NCBI GenBank assembly: GCA_937773605.1
Contig: CALJVP010000001.1
Span: 62,001-126,000 of the forward strand
Origin: an uncultured SAR86 cluster bacterium
GTDB lineage: Bacteria; Pseudomonadota; Gammaproteobacteria; Magnimaribacterales; Magnimaribacteraceae
DNA length: 64,000 nucleotides
Reading direction: 5' to 3'
Position numbers and translations under genes: made by a program. This document shows positions 17,403 to 27,474 of the stretch, piece after piece. A model generated the notes under the pieces. The model saw nothing but the letters and a program-made list of their open reading frames with translations. It was not told the origin of the DNA and searched no databases. Positions within the stretch are counted from its first letter, which is position 1; every line of letters starts with the position of its first letter.

Positions 17403-18080
17403 ATGTTTAATTTAGCAGAAATATTAACTTTAATTATTGGATTGTTGTTGGCACTTGTTTTCATTGATGGAATCAGAAGATCCTTAAGAGGGAGAGCCAG
17501 TTCACTCAAGGTTGATCTCATTGATTCAGAAGAAATTGAAAGAAGTGATTTTGAGCAGGAGTGGTTGAACGGCTACGATGAAAAGGATAATTTTGAAATA
17601 CCAGAAGAATCCTCAAATGAAATTACAGAAGAATTTGAAGAGATTGATATTAGCCAGAGCTCAAGTCTTGTTCGTCAATTACTCATAATTAATTTATCTT
17701 CTGGAAAAGAAAATATTTTCTCTTACGATTCAATTGCAAGCTTGTTGAGAGGTTATCCTTTCTCATTTGATGAAAGAGGTTACTTTTCTGTCACAGATGG
17801 AGATGATCACCTGCTTTTTAATATTTTAAATGGTAAGAATCCTGGTACCTTTCTTGAAGGAACATCCACCAGCGACATAGCCTTTGTTTTTGATCCTCTT
17901 TCTGTTCTTAGCCCGGTGGAGGTCTTTGATCTTATGTATGAAATCTCTCAAGCGATATCAGAATCTTTTAATGCAGACCTATTAGATGAGAACAGGAATG
18001 TGCTAACCAAGCAAATGCTTGTGCACATGCGCCAAGAGGCACAAGAATTCCAACGACAAAAACTGGCTATTGTCAGTTAA
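17403..18080 (+). CDS. zipA: Cell division protein ZipA (divergent)
   Basis: This 225-residue protein has an N-terminal membrane helix (about 5-22) with the N-out topology of ZipA, a basic patch (RRSLRGRASSLKVD), an acidic linker (about 45-85) and a C-terminal domain (about 90-225) consistent with the FtsZ-binding fold. Identity is low by eye; the assignment leans on topology and on the position between smc and ligA, where ZipA is found in many gammaproteobacteria. It would tether FtsZ to the membrane. It starts 3 bases after the smc stop codon. Confidence 0.78.
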   Translation: MFNLAEILTLIIGLLLALVFIDGIRRSLRGRASSLKVDLIDSEEIERSDFEQEWLNGYDEKDNFEIPEESSNEITEEFEEIDISQSSSLVRQLLIINLSSGKENIFSYDSIASLLRGYPFSFDERGYFSVTDGDDHLLFNILNGKNPGTFLEGTSTSDIAFVFDPLSVLSPVEVFDLMYEISQAISESFNADLLDENRNVLTKQMLVHMRQEAQEFQRQKLAIVS

Positions 18081-18085
18081 AATAG

Positions 18086-20116
<2,031 letters not shown>

Positions 20117-20122
20117 ACAAAA

Positions 20123-20725
20123 ATGATAAATAGATTAATTTTATTAACTTGCTTTTGTGTTTTAGTCAGTTGTGCCTCCAATGCACCGCCATCCACAACA
20201 ACAGATGTGTGTAAAATCTTTAAAGAAAGATACTCTTGGTATAAAGCTGCGAAGAAAACTGAGAAGCGCTGGAAAATACCGATTCCAGTCTCTATGGCCA
20301 TAATTAAACAAGAATCTAGTTTTATAGCTGATGCTAGACCTCAAAGAACAAAGTTATTAGGCTTTATTCCATGGAAGAGAGTGACAAGCGCAAGAGGGTT
20401 TGCCCAGGCAGTGGATGGAACTTGGCAAATGTACCTTGATGACAGAGGCGGTTGGTTTGTCCAAAGAAATGATTTTGAAGATGCCGTAGACTTTATCGGT
20501 TGGTATAACTATAAAACACATAAGCAGCTGGGAATACCAATGAACAATGCCAGAGCACTATATCTTGCTTATCATGAAGGACGAGGTGGCTACAAAAGGG
20601 GTAGCTATAGAACAAAACCTTGGCTTCTCTCAGTTGCTGATAAGGTTCAAAGGCAATCAGATAGATACAATGTCCAGTATCAAGGATGTAAAAAGAAACT
20701 AGGTAAGAGGTTTATATTCTTCTAA
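20123..20725 (+). CDS. Lipoprotein with lytic-transglycosylase-like domain
   Basis: The 200-residue product starts with a lipoprotein signal (lipobox LVSC, Cys at about residue 17). The mature part resembles SLT-type transglycosylase folds: VSMAIIKQESSF holds a candidate catalytic Glu, and ARGFAQAVDGTWQMY and ALYLAYHEGRGGY match the GFAQ and YNxG-like motifs. It probably cleaves or binds peptidoglycan in the periplasm from a membrane anchor. It follows ligA closely and may share its transcript. The precise enzyme class is not certain. Confidence 0.75.
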   Translation: MINRLILLTCFCVLVSCASNAPPSTTTDVCKIFKERYSWYKAAKKTEKRWKIPIPVSMAIIKQESSFIADARPQRTKLLGFIPWKRVTSARGFAQAVDGTWQMYLDDRGGWFVQRNDFEDAVDFIGWYNYKTHKQLGIPMNNARALYLAYHEGRGGYKRGSYRTKPWLLSVADKVQRQSDRYNVQYQGCKKKLGKRFIFF

Positions 20726-20745
20726 TTCTTATATAATGTACACCT

Positions 20746-21261
20746 ATGATTAAACAACTATTATCTTTGTCCATTGTTCTTATTTTTGTTGCTTGTGCTT
20801 CACAGCCGAGAATTGAGTCTGATAAAGACAGTGAATACGATCTGTCTGCTTATAAGTCTTTTAAAATAGACAAGCCTGAGCTAACTACTTCCCCATCTCA
20901 GATTGGTCTTAACCCAATCTTAATGCAACGAGTGGAGAGGGCAATAAAATCTAGTCTTGAATCTAAAGGCTTAACAGAATCACAAGAGCCAGATATGGTT
21001 GTTAGATTTTTTATAGGAACCAACAGAGAAGTAGACCGCTCAACCGATATTGGCGGCAGAGGCTTTTACAATGATAGGTATTGGGATTCGAGAAACCAAA
21101 GAATTTTAAAAGTTGATAAAGACGAAATAGCTATAAGATTTCATGATAAAAAAACCGATGAAGTAATTTGGTACGCCTTTTCTCGCTTCAATAGATCATT
21201 AAAGATGAGGGATCAAACAGCGATCAACAGTCTGATAGATAAAGCTATCCTTAATTTTTAA
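20746..21261 (+). CDS. DUF4136-type lipoprotein
   Basis: The 171-residue protein has a lipoprotein signal peptide with lipobox VACAS. The mature part fits the DUF4136 pattern: a YDLSAYKSFKID start, a helical RVERAIKSSLESKGL region and a PDMVVRFFIG strand. A glycine-rich, arginine-rich stretch (DIGGRGFYNDRYWDSRNQ) lies in the middle. The function of the family is unknown; it is likely attached to the outer membrane. It converges on mnmC, overlapping it by 11 bases. Confidence 0.75.
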   Translation: MIKQLLSLSIVLIFVACASQPRIESDKDSEYDLSAYKSFKIDKPELTTSPSQIGLNPILMQRVERAIKSSLESKGLTESQEPDMVVRFFIGTNREVDRSTDIGGRGFYNDRYWDSRNQRILKVDKDEIAIRFHDKKTDEVIWYAFSRFNRSLKMRDQTAINSLIDKAILNF

Positions 21262-23086
21262 TCTTAAAGCGATTTGGCTTCAGCGCTTCAGCAACGAATG
21301 AATCGATAGGAAGTGTCGTCCCATCGATAAGATCTGCAATATATTCTGAGCACAAAGGAGCAGAGGTTGATCCTTTTGATCCATGGCCAATGTTCACATG
21401 GATGCCATTGACTGATCCAGCTAAAGGCAATCTATCCTTTGTTGTAGTTCTAAAACCAACCCTTCCTCCAAGTAATTTAATATTCTCATCATAAATTATT
21501 TTAATTTTATCTAGATTCTCATCATGCTCATCTTGAATTAGTTCTATTGAATCAGATTTACTGTAGGAAGATCCTATGAGATGTTTATCCTCAGTTCTAG
21601 GAGATAAATAGCCACCTGCACATATAGGAAATTTTAAGTTCTTTAGAGTTTCATCAGTAGATATATATGAAACTTGCCCTCTCTTCTTAGATACTCCTTG
21701 AAAATCACAAAATTGATTTACCATAAAAGCATTGCACAGACACACATGATCTAACAAGTAATCACTATTTTCTGTTTTAAGATGAAAATGATCTGATCCT
21801 CTTTTAAAGGATTTAACCTCTTCTTTAAACTTTTTTTCTATTAAATTATTATCAAGCATCTCTTCACAGAGGCTTTCTGGATCAATATATCCTGCGTCTT
21901 TAAAGAATAAACCTCCGTGGTTTATTTTAAATCCTGCCTTTTGGCTAGCGGATTTTTTATCGAGTTTTTCAAATAGAACTGTGTCTTTCCTGGAACTACA
22001 TAGTGCTTTTTCCCTTTTTAAAGAGTTTTCATCAAATCCCAGCATCAGAACTCCTGATTTCCTCCAAAATTGAGTATCCATATCATCATAAAATCTGGAC
22101 GAAAAGAGATATGAGTGAAGAGAAAACCTTGCATAGGGGCTGTCATGAGCTGACAACCTGGGGTATGCAACAAGATAAGGATTTCCTGTTGCAGCTTTAG
22201 ACGGTCCATCTTCTTTATCAAAGATAATCACGTTATGACCTCTATCGGCCAATATCTTGGCTAAAGAGCAGCCAGCAATTCCAGCCCCCACTATTCCTAT
22301 GGTTTTCTTTTTTTTAATTGCCTTCTTTTCTTTGCTAATACTTTTCCCAGTTAACATGCTTCGTTTTTTGCCAAAACCCTTTAGCTTTAAGAGAGAGAAT
22401 TTTGCTTCTTCAAAGTTCTTTTTAACAAAGCCGGCTACGGTATAAGTTGAAAACGTTGTTTCGGAGTGAGAAGCTTCTGCAAGGCAGGATGCAATTTCTG
22501 AAGACCACATCTCAGGGTTCTTGGCAGGTGAGAATCCATCTAAAAACCAAGCATCATATTTTATTTGAGGGTTTCTCAATTCGTCTAATGTTTCACTTAA
22601 ATCTCCATAAAGTAGACTTAAAGTTACTCTTCCTTTTGCATAACTTATTCTATGTAAACCCTTGGCGTTAAGAGGTAATTTGGATATCAACTCCTTTGAT
22701 TCATTTAAAAAGGTCGGGTATTGAGAATGAACTCTTAATAAGTCTTTTTCTATAAAAGGTCTATTCTCAAAAGATAAATAATGGAGTTTTGATTGGGCAG
22801 GACTAACTTCAATAAATTTTTTCCAAGTGTTTAAGAAATTAATACCAGCTCCAAAACCCAACTCACCAATTAAAAATGTTTCTTTACTTGAAAGCCGTCT
22901 CCATCTTTCTTCTAAGTTATTTCCTCTAAGGAAAACATGTTCGGATTCCTCTAATGCACCTTGTTTTGACCAATAAAGGTCATCATGCTCTACAGAGAAA
23001 GGGGAGTCTTTTGCCCAGGTTAAATCTGCGGACCTAAGGTTTAAGAAAGAGTCCGCAGTTTTATTTAAATCTAGAAGATTACTTAT
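21251..23086 (-). CDS. mnmC: Bifunctional tRNA wobble-uridine modification protein MnmC; start codon unclear
   Basis: MnmC completes 5-methylaminomethyl-2-thiouridine in tRNA. Its N-terminal methyltransferase domain (ending after DAWFLDGFSPAKNPEMW) is followed by an FAD oxidoreductase domain (GIVGAGIAGCSLAK). Homology clearly extends upstream of the first in-frame TTG (22861): LTWAKDSPFSVEHDDLYWS, ALEESEHVFLRGN and FLIGELGFGAG are all typical of MnmC. Yet no ATG, GTG or TTG exists in that frame between 22861 and the upstream stop at 23129-23131. ATA at 23084-23086, overlapping the acyl-CoA dehydrogenase stop, is the best-placed candidate (611 residues) and would be ATG with one base change. 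CTG at 23123-23125 is an alternative. Confidence 0.82.
   Translation of the reverse strand: MSNLLDLNKTADSFLNLRSADLTWAKDSPFSVEHDDLYWSKQGALEESEHVFLRGNNLEERWRRLSSKETFLIGELGFGAGINFLNTWKKFIEVSPAQSKLHYLSFENRPFIEKDLLRVHSQYPTFLNESKELISKLPLNAKGLHRISYAKGRVTLSLLYGDLSETLDELRNPQIKYDAWFLDGFSPAKNPEMWSSEIASCLAEASHSETTFSTYTVAGFVKKNFEEAKFSLLKLKGFGKKRSMLTGKSISKEKKAIKKKKTIGIVGAGIAGCSLAKILADRGHNVIIFDKEDGPSKAATGNPYLVAYPRLSAHDSPYARFSLHSYLFSSRFYDDMDTQFWRKSGVLMLGFDENSLKREKALCSSRKDTVLFEKLDKKSASQKAGFKINHGGLFFKDAGYIDPESLCEEMLDNNLIEKKFKEEVKSFKRGSDHFHLKTENSDYLLDHVCLCNAFMVNQFCDFQGVSKKRGQVSYISTDETLKNLKFPICAGGYLSPRTEDKHLIGSSYSKSDSIELIQDEHDENLDKIKIIYDENIKLLGGRVGFRTTTKDRLPLAGSVNGIHVNIGHGSKGSTSAPLCSEYIADLIDGTTLPIDSFVAEALKPNRFKIKN
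23026..23058. repeat. GC-rich inverted repeat at the mnmC 5' end
   Basis: CTGCGGAC (23026-23033) and GTCCGCAG (23051-23058) are perfect 8-bp arms with a 17-base spacer. It starts about 20 bases after the acyl-CoA dehydrogenase stop (minus direction). The T-rich side lies on the plus strand, so it is not an obvious terminator for the minus genes. It lies inside the inferred mnmC N-terminus and could limit read-through or translation. Confidence 0.6.
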
Positions 23087-24308
23087 TACTAGAAGGAATT
23101 TCGTTAAAGGGTATCCCTTTGTCAGCTCTCATGTCTTGAGGCATTCCTAAAACTTGTTCTGAAATAATATTCTTTAGAATCTCATCCGTTCCACCGGCTA
23201 TTCTTATTCCTGCAGCACCATAGAATCCATATTGATACATAGATTGATCAGCATCAGGTTCATCTGATCTGACTATTCCTGCAGAATCCATTAAGTCCAT
23301 ACCAAAATTTGCAATTTCTTGAAGTTTGTTACCACTCACTATCTTCGTAATAGAAGATTGAGGTCCGGGAGTTTCGCCTCTAGATAGAGCTGATATATTT
23401 CTATATTTTGCAAATTTTAGGCCACTTTGCTGACAGTACCAGTCAGCTAGTTTTTCTCTGACAGCTCCATTCTCTATAGCTAAACTGCCATTTAAATCTT
23501 GGCCTCTTGCAAGAGTAAAAGCTTCTTGAAAATCAGGTCCGGAAGCATCGCCTACGGCCAGTCTTTCATTCATTAGGGTGGTTAAAGAAACTTTCCAACC
23601 ATCTCCTACGGCACCAAGCCTCTGGCTATCAGGAATTTTTACATCAGTGAAATACACTTCGTTAAAATTTGCACCTCCAGAAATCTGCTTGATAGGTCTT
23701 ACTTCCACGCCTGGAGATTTCATGTCTAGAAAGAAATAGGTTAACCCTTTATGTTTAGGAGCAGTTGGATCACTTCTTGTTACTAGTATTCCCCAGTCAC
23801 TAAAATGCGCTCCTGATGTCCATATTTTTTGTCCATTTATTGTCCAAGTATCGCCTTCTAAAACTGATTTAGTTTTAAGTCCTGCTAGATCTGATCCTGC
23901 ACCAGGTTCACTAAATAGCTGACACCAAATTTCTTCTCCTTTAGCCATAGGAGGAAGATGCCTTGCTTTTTGCTCTTCTGTTGCGTACATCATCATCACA
24001 GGCCCTGCCATGCCTTGACCAATTTCTAGATATCCTCCTGGAACTTTAAATTTAGAAATTTCTTGTCCCCAGATCACTCTTTCAATAGGAGTTGACTCTC
24101 TTCCACCAAATTCTTTAGGCCAATGCATGCATGCCCAACCAGATTCATATAGTTTATTTTGCCAAACTTTAACTTGTTCCAGACCTTCCTCTTCAGAAGA
24201 TGCTCTCCAGCCATCTTTTGGTCCTTCTTTTAAATCTGCATTAGCTTTAAGCCACTCATAAGCTTCTTTTCTAAATTTTGCTTCTTCAGCAGTATCATTA
24301 AAATCCAT
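23079..24308 (-). CDS. Acyl-CoA dehydrogenase (large partner of a pair)
   Basis: The 409-residue flavoprotein has the three ACAD domains. WCQLFSEPGAGSDLAGL is the FAD/substrate beta-domain signature, with INGQKIWTSGAHFSDWG after it, and the C-terminus has AGGTDEILKNIISEQVLG. It would introduce a trans-2 double bond into an acyl-CoA. It follows the smaller ACAD gene by 9 bases on the same strand. Such large/small adjacent pairs are known from heteromeric ACADs of sterol and branched-substrate catabolism. Its stop overlaps the presumed mnmC start. Confidence 0.92.
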   Translation of the reverse strand: MDFNDTAEEAKFRKEAYEWLKANADLKEGPKDGWRASSEEEGLEQVKVWQNKLYESGWACMHWPKEFGGRESTPIERVIWGQEISKFKVPGGYLEIGQGMAGPVMMMYATEEQKARHLPPMAKGEEIWCQLFSEPGAGSDLAGLKTKSVLEGDTWTINGQKIWTSGAHFSDWGILVTRSDPTAPKHKGLTYFFLDMKSPGVEVRPIKQISGGANFNEVYFTDVKIPDSQRLGAVGDGWKVSLTTLMNERLAVGDASGPDFQEAFTLARGQDLNGSLAIENGAVREKLADWYCQQSGLKFAKYRNISALSRGETPGPQSSITKIVSGNKLQEIANFGMDLMDSAGIVRSDEPDADQSMYQYGFYGAAGIRIAGGTDEILKNIISEQVLGMPQDMRADKGIPFNEIPSSNK

Positions 24309-24317
24309 AATTATCTC

Positions 24318-25430
24318 CTATACTTGATTAGCTCTTTCAAGAGAGCTGATTAATTTATCTTTCCAAATACTTTGACTGCCAATATTTGCAGCCAATTGAC
24401 GACACCTTCTGTAGTAAAGGTGGCAATCAAATTCCCAAGTGAATCCCATTCCTCCGTGAGTTTGAATATTTTCTTTAGAACATTCATTGAATGCCTGGCT
24501 AGCACTTACTCTTGAGGTTGCTGCAGCTGTAGCTAATTCTGGAGCATCTGTACTTAGGGCCCATGCTCCGTAGTAACAATTTGATCGGGCAAGTTCTACA
24601 GCAATATACATATCTGCGAGTTTATGTTTTATTGCTTGAAAAGAAGCAATCGATCGGCCAAAAGCAAAACGGCCCATGGCATATTCCTTAGCCATATCCA
24701 TAGAAGCTTCTGCCCCACCTAGCTGCTCAAAAGCAAACAATACTGCCGCTCTATCAAGAATATTTTGAAGGTTATCCCAGCCTTCATTTGTAGAACCCAA
24801 TGTTATAGCTTCTGCTCCTTTAAAGGTTAGGGACGCATGTGATCTTGAAGGGTCTAAGGTTTGTTGATTGACAACTTCTACTCCGTCGGCGCTGAGGTCA
24901 ACAAGAAATAATCCTACATCGTTGCCTTCTTTTGCTGTAACAATGGCGAAATCAGCTACATCTCCATCAGGGACTACTATTTTTGTCCCATTTATTAAAT
25001 TACCTTTAACTTCACAAGTGATGTTCGCCTCGGTTGGAGAAGTATTTCCTTCCGTATGAGCAAAGGTTCCAATTAAACTTCCACTGGCAAGTTTAGGTAA
25101 ATAGTTCTGTTTCACTTCTTCTGAGCCAAGTTTTAGTAGGAACTCAGTAGCAAGATATACACTAGATGAAAAGGGAGTAGGAGCTAAACTCCTTCCTAAT
25201 TCTTCAGCTATAACACACAGCTCTAGATAGCCCAACCCCAATCCATCATATTTCTCTGGTATTGCAGTTGCCGTAAAACCCATTTCTGCAATCAGTTTCC
25301 ATAACTCTTCATCATAAGAAGTTTCACCTTCAAGAACTGTTCTGGCTCTCTTTACAGAGTCTTCTTTTTCTAGAAATTTACGTGCTATATCCTTAAGTTG
25401 TGTTTGTTCCGCCGAAAATTCAAAATTCAT
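24318..25430 (-). CDS. Acyl-CoA dehydrogenase (small partner of a pair)
   Basis: The 370-residue protein has ACAD architecture: an N-terminal helical domain with ELCVIAEELGRSLAPTPF, a divergent middle domain and the C-terminal helical domain with GRFAFGRSIASFQAIKH and IQTHGGMGFTWEFDCHLYYRR. The middle-domain loop is degenerate (FAHTEGNTSPTEANI) compared with the catalytic type, as often seen in the second subunit of heteromeric ACADs. It is the first gene of the minus-strand operon ACAD-ACAD-mnmC. A perfect palindrome lies 17 bases upstream of its start. Confidence 0.9.
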   Translation of the reverse strand: MNFEFSAEQTQLKDIARKFLEKEDSVKRARTVLEGETSYDEELWKLIAEMGFTATAIPEKYDGLGLGYLELCVIAEELGRSLAPTPFSSSVYLATEFLLKLGSEEVKQNYLPKLASGSLIGTFAHTEGNTSPTEANITCEVKGNLINGTKIVVPDGDVADFAIVTAKEGNDVGLFLVDLSADGVEVVNQQTLDPSRSHASLTFKGAEAITLGSTNEGWDNLQNILDRAAVLFAFEQLGGAEASMDMAKEYAMGRFAFGRSIASFQAIKHKLADMYIAVELARSNCYYGAWALSTDAPELATAAATSRVSASQAFNECSKENIQTHGGMGFTWEFDCHLYYRRCRQLAANIGSQSIWKDKLISSLERANQV

Positions 25431-25447
25431 TTTTGTCCTCGTTTTTT

Positions 25448-25467
25448 TTAGATATCTATATATCTAA
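25448..25467. promoter_or_regulatory. Palindromic operator candidate upstream of the ACAD pair
   Basis: TTAGATAT (25448-25455), spacer CTAT, ATATCTAA (25460-25467) form a perfect inverted repeat. It sits just upstream of the ACAD gene start at 25430 in the divergent gap to 25547. Its size and symmetry fit a dimeric repressor site (TetR-like), though no such regulator is adjacent. Confidence 0.5.
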
Positions 25468-25546
25468 GATTAAGTGTTAAAATTTTTTTATATGAACCAT
25501 ATTGTATCTACGAAGAAACATAAAGAAAGACTAAAATGTAAAAATT

Positions 25547-26254
25547 ATGACTGAAAATAATTCTACTGACTCAAAGAACGACACTCCTGATATTAAGCCT
25601 ATTAGGTCAGAAGCTATGGCCAGCAAGAGTAATAGGCCAATAGGGGGAGCAAGCATGCTCTTTACCGCAACTCTTGGATTTATTAATTTAGGAGGATTGG
25701 TATTATTATTTTTCTGGTTCTTTAGTACTTCAGGTAATCAGCAGCAAGCAGGACAAAATTTCATAGAAAGAATAAGTATTCTTGAGGAGTCTTTGGATGA
25801 ACAGAAGCAACAAAATCTGGAGGTAATTGAATCCACTGAACAAGACGTAAAGTTCATAAATAAAGAGATAAGAAAATTATGGGACCTAAGTAATAAAAAA
25901 AATAGAAAAGAGATTGCTGCCAACATTAAGGTCTTAAAAGAATTAGAAGAACAAATAGAAAGATTGACAAAAAAGATTAATTCTCTGGGGGCTAAGCAGC
26001 GTGCTAGAGATTTAGAGTTTGCTAAGTTAGAGAAATCTCAAGAAAACTTAAAAATCAAAATAGTGGATATTGGCCCTTCTACTGATGATTCTATTTTAGA
26101 GGAAAGGATTGCCACTCAAGATGAGGCTATTGAGTCAATGGACAGTTATCGCAAACAAGTAAATAAAACTTTAATGGGTCTTCAAAGGCAAATAGATAAG
26201 TTGCTTTTAAATCTTGAACTTTATCAATCAGAACAGGCGACATCTTCTGAGTAG
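25547..26254 (+). CDS. Single-pass membrane protein with long coiled coil, unknown function
   Basis: The 235-residue protein is not recognised. It has a polar, disordered N-terminus (about 1-35), one transmembrane helix (about 38-60, LGGLVLLFFWFF) and then a long charged, heptad-rich region (about 70-225) that should form a coiled coil. No catalytic motif is seen. The topology suggests an N-in anchor with a periplasmic coiled coil, as in some cell-envelope or division proteins. It lies alone between the ACAD operon and tRNA-Leu. Confidence 0.7.
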   Translation: MTENNSTDSKNDTPDIKPIRSEAMASKSNRPIGGASMLFTATLGFINLGGLVLLFFWFFSTSGNQQQAGQNFIERISILEESLDEQKQQNLEVIESTEQDVKFINKEIRKLWDLSNKKNRKEIAANIKVLKELEEQIERLTKKINSLGAKQRARDLEFAKLEKSQENLKIKIVDIGPSTDDSILEERIATQDEAIESMDSYRKQVNKTLMGLQRQIDKLLLNLELYQSEQATSSE

Positions 26255-26276
26255 ATGCTTATAATGCTGAGTCTTT

Positions 26277-26361
<85 letters not shown>

Positions 26362-26386
26362 ATTTTCTTAATTTTAAATTTTCTTA

Positions 26387-26410
26387 TTAAGTTCTTTATG
26401 AAGAACTTAA
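26387..26410. terminator. Terminator-like hairpin between tRNA-Leu and lysR
   Basis: TTAAGTTCTT (26387-26396), loop TATG and AAGAACTTAA (26401-26410) give a perfect 10-bp stem. It lies 2 bases beyond the lysR stop codon and 25 bases after tRNA-Leu, between converging transcripts. It is AT-rich with only a weak T tail on either strand, so efficiency is uncertain. Confidence 0.55.
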
Positions 26411-26412
26411 AT

Positions 26413-27321
26413 CTAGTTTCTTGAAAGTAGTTTTGCGTATTCTTTAGTAATCAACTCTCTCATCCATATATTTCCAGGATCAGAGTCTTTCGTTTCATGC
26501 CAATATAGATGCAATACAGCAGGATCCAAGGCAAAAGGTAGCTTGACTGCGGTCAGATCTTTAGAAATTAAAAAACTTTTTGTTGATGTTAAGGCCAGGT
26601 CTGAGTTACCTATTATGAAAGGTGCTACTAAAAAATTCTGGGCCCTTAAGGCAATGCGTCTACTTTCTCCTAATCTGTAAAGTGCCATATCTACATGCCC
26701 AAGACCAGTCCGTCTGTTTGAAATATTAACGTGAGATAGATTTAAGTAGTCCTCCATTGTTATCTTCTTTTTCTTAGCAATGGGATGACCTTTTCTAACT
26801 ATAAGAACAAAATTATCTTCAAATATTTTTTGGTGTCTTAGAGATTCATCACTATGAATGGGTGGGTCGATACTGAAATCTATATTTCCTGCAGCCAATT
26901 CCCGAGGTGTGTTTTTCCTTGGCGTTAAGTAACTTTCAATTCCAATATCTGGTGCTGTTTCAGATAAGGATTTTATTAGAGGAGGAAGAAGCCTAAATTC
27001 TGATAAATCACCAGCTGATATTCTAAAAGTTGTACCTGCCGATTCTGGATTGAACGTTTCGGCATCTGATATTGTATTTCTAAACAGACTTAGCGCACTC
27101 CTAACGTCCTCAATTATATTCTGAGCAACTGCGGTGGGAACCATTCCTTTAGAGGTTCTGGTAAATAGATCGTCATCAAACGTTTCTCTTAGTCTGGAAA
27201 GGGCATTACTTACTGCCGGTTGTGTTATTCCTAGGACTTCTCCAGCCTTGGTAAGATTACGTTCTGTGTAGATTACATCGAACGCAATGAACAGGTTCAG
27301 ATCGGTATTATTAAGATTCAT
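26413..27321 (-). CDS. LysR-family transcriptional regulator
   Basis: The 302-residue protein has the N-terminal winged helix-turn-helix (NLTKAGEVLGITQPAVSNALSRL) and a substrate-binding effector domain (about 90-300). The opening NLNNTDLNLFIAFDVIYTERN is close to the NodD/NahR/LinR branch, which often controls aromatic or lipid catabolism. It is divergent from the acyl-CoA dehydrogenase at 27475. The 153-base gap holds a 9-7-9 inverted repeat, so control of that neighbour, and of itself, is likely. Confidence 0.93.
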   Translation of the reverse strand: MNLNNTDLNLFIAFDVIYTERNLTKAGEVLGITQPAVSNALSRLRETFDDDLFTRTSKGMVPTAVAQNIIEDVRSALSLFRNTISDAETFNPESAGTTFRISAGDLSEFRLLPPLIKSLSETAPDIGIESYLTPRKNTPRELAAGNIDFSIDPPIHSDESLRHQKIFEDNFVLIVRKGHPIAKKKKITMEDYLNLSHVNISNRRTGLGHVDMALYRLGESRRIALRAQNFLVAPFIIGNSDLALTSTKSFLISKDLTAVKLPFALDPAVLHLYWHETKDSDPGNIWMRELITKEYAKLLSRN

Positions 27322-27410
27322 TCGTATTCCAAGTAGTGTTATACATTTCTTTATAGACTAAGACTTAAGATAGAACTATTATCCTTGTGATTAACATTAA
27401 ATTGATTTTA

Positions 27411-27435
27411 GTATTATAAATAAAACTTATAATAC
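27411..27435. promoter_or_regulatory. LysR-type operator candidate
   Basis: GTATTATAA (27411-27419), spacer ATAAAAC and TTATAATAC (27427-27435) form a perfect dyad. It lies in the divergent lysR/ACAD gap, 40 bases before the ACAD start. The T-N11-A-like symmetry suits a LysR dimer. Confidence 0.6.
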
Positions 27436-27474
27436 AATACTTTTAATATATATTTCAATTATAAGGAGAAACAA

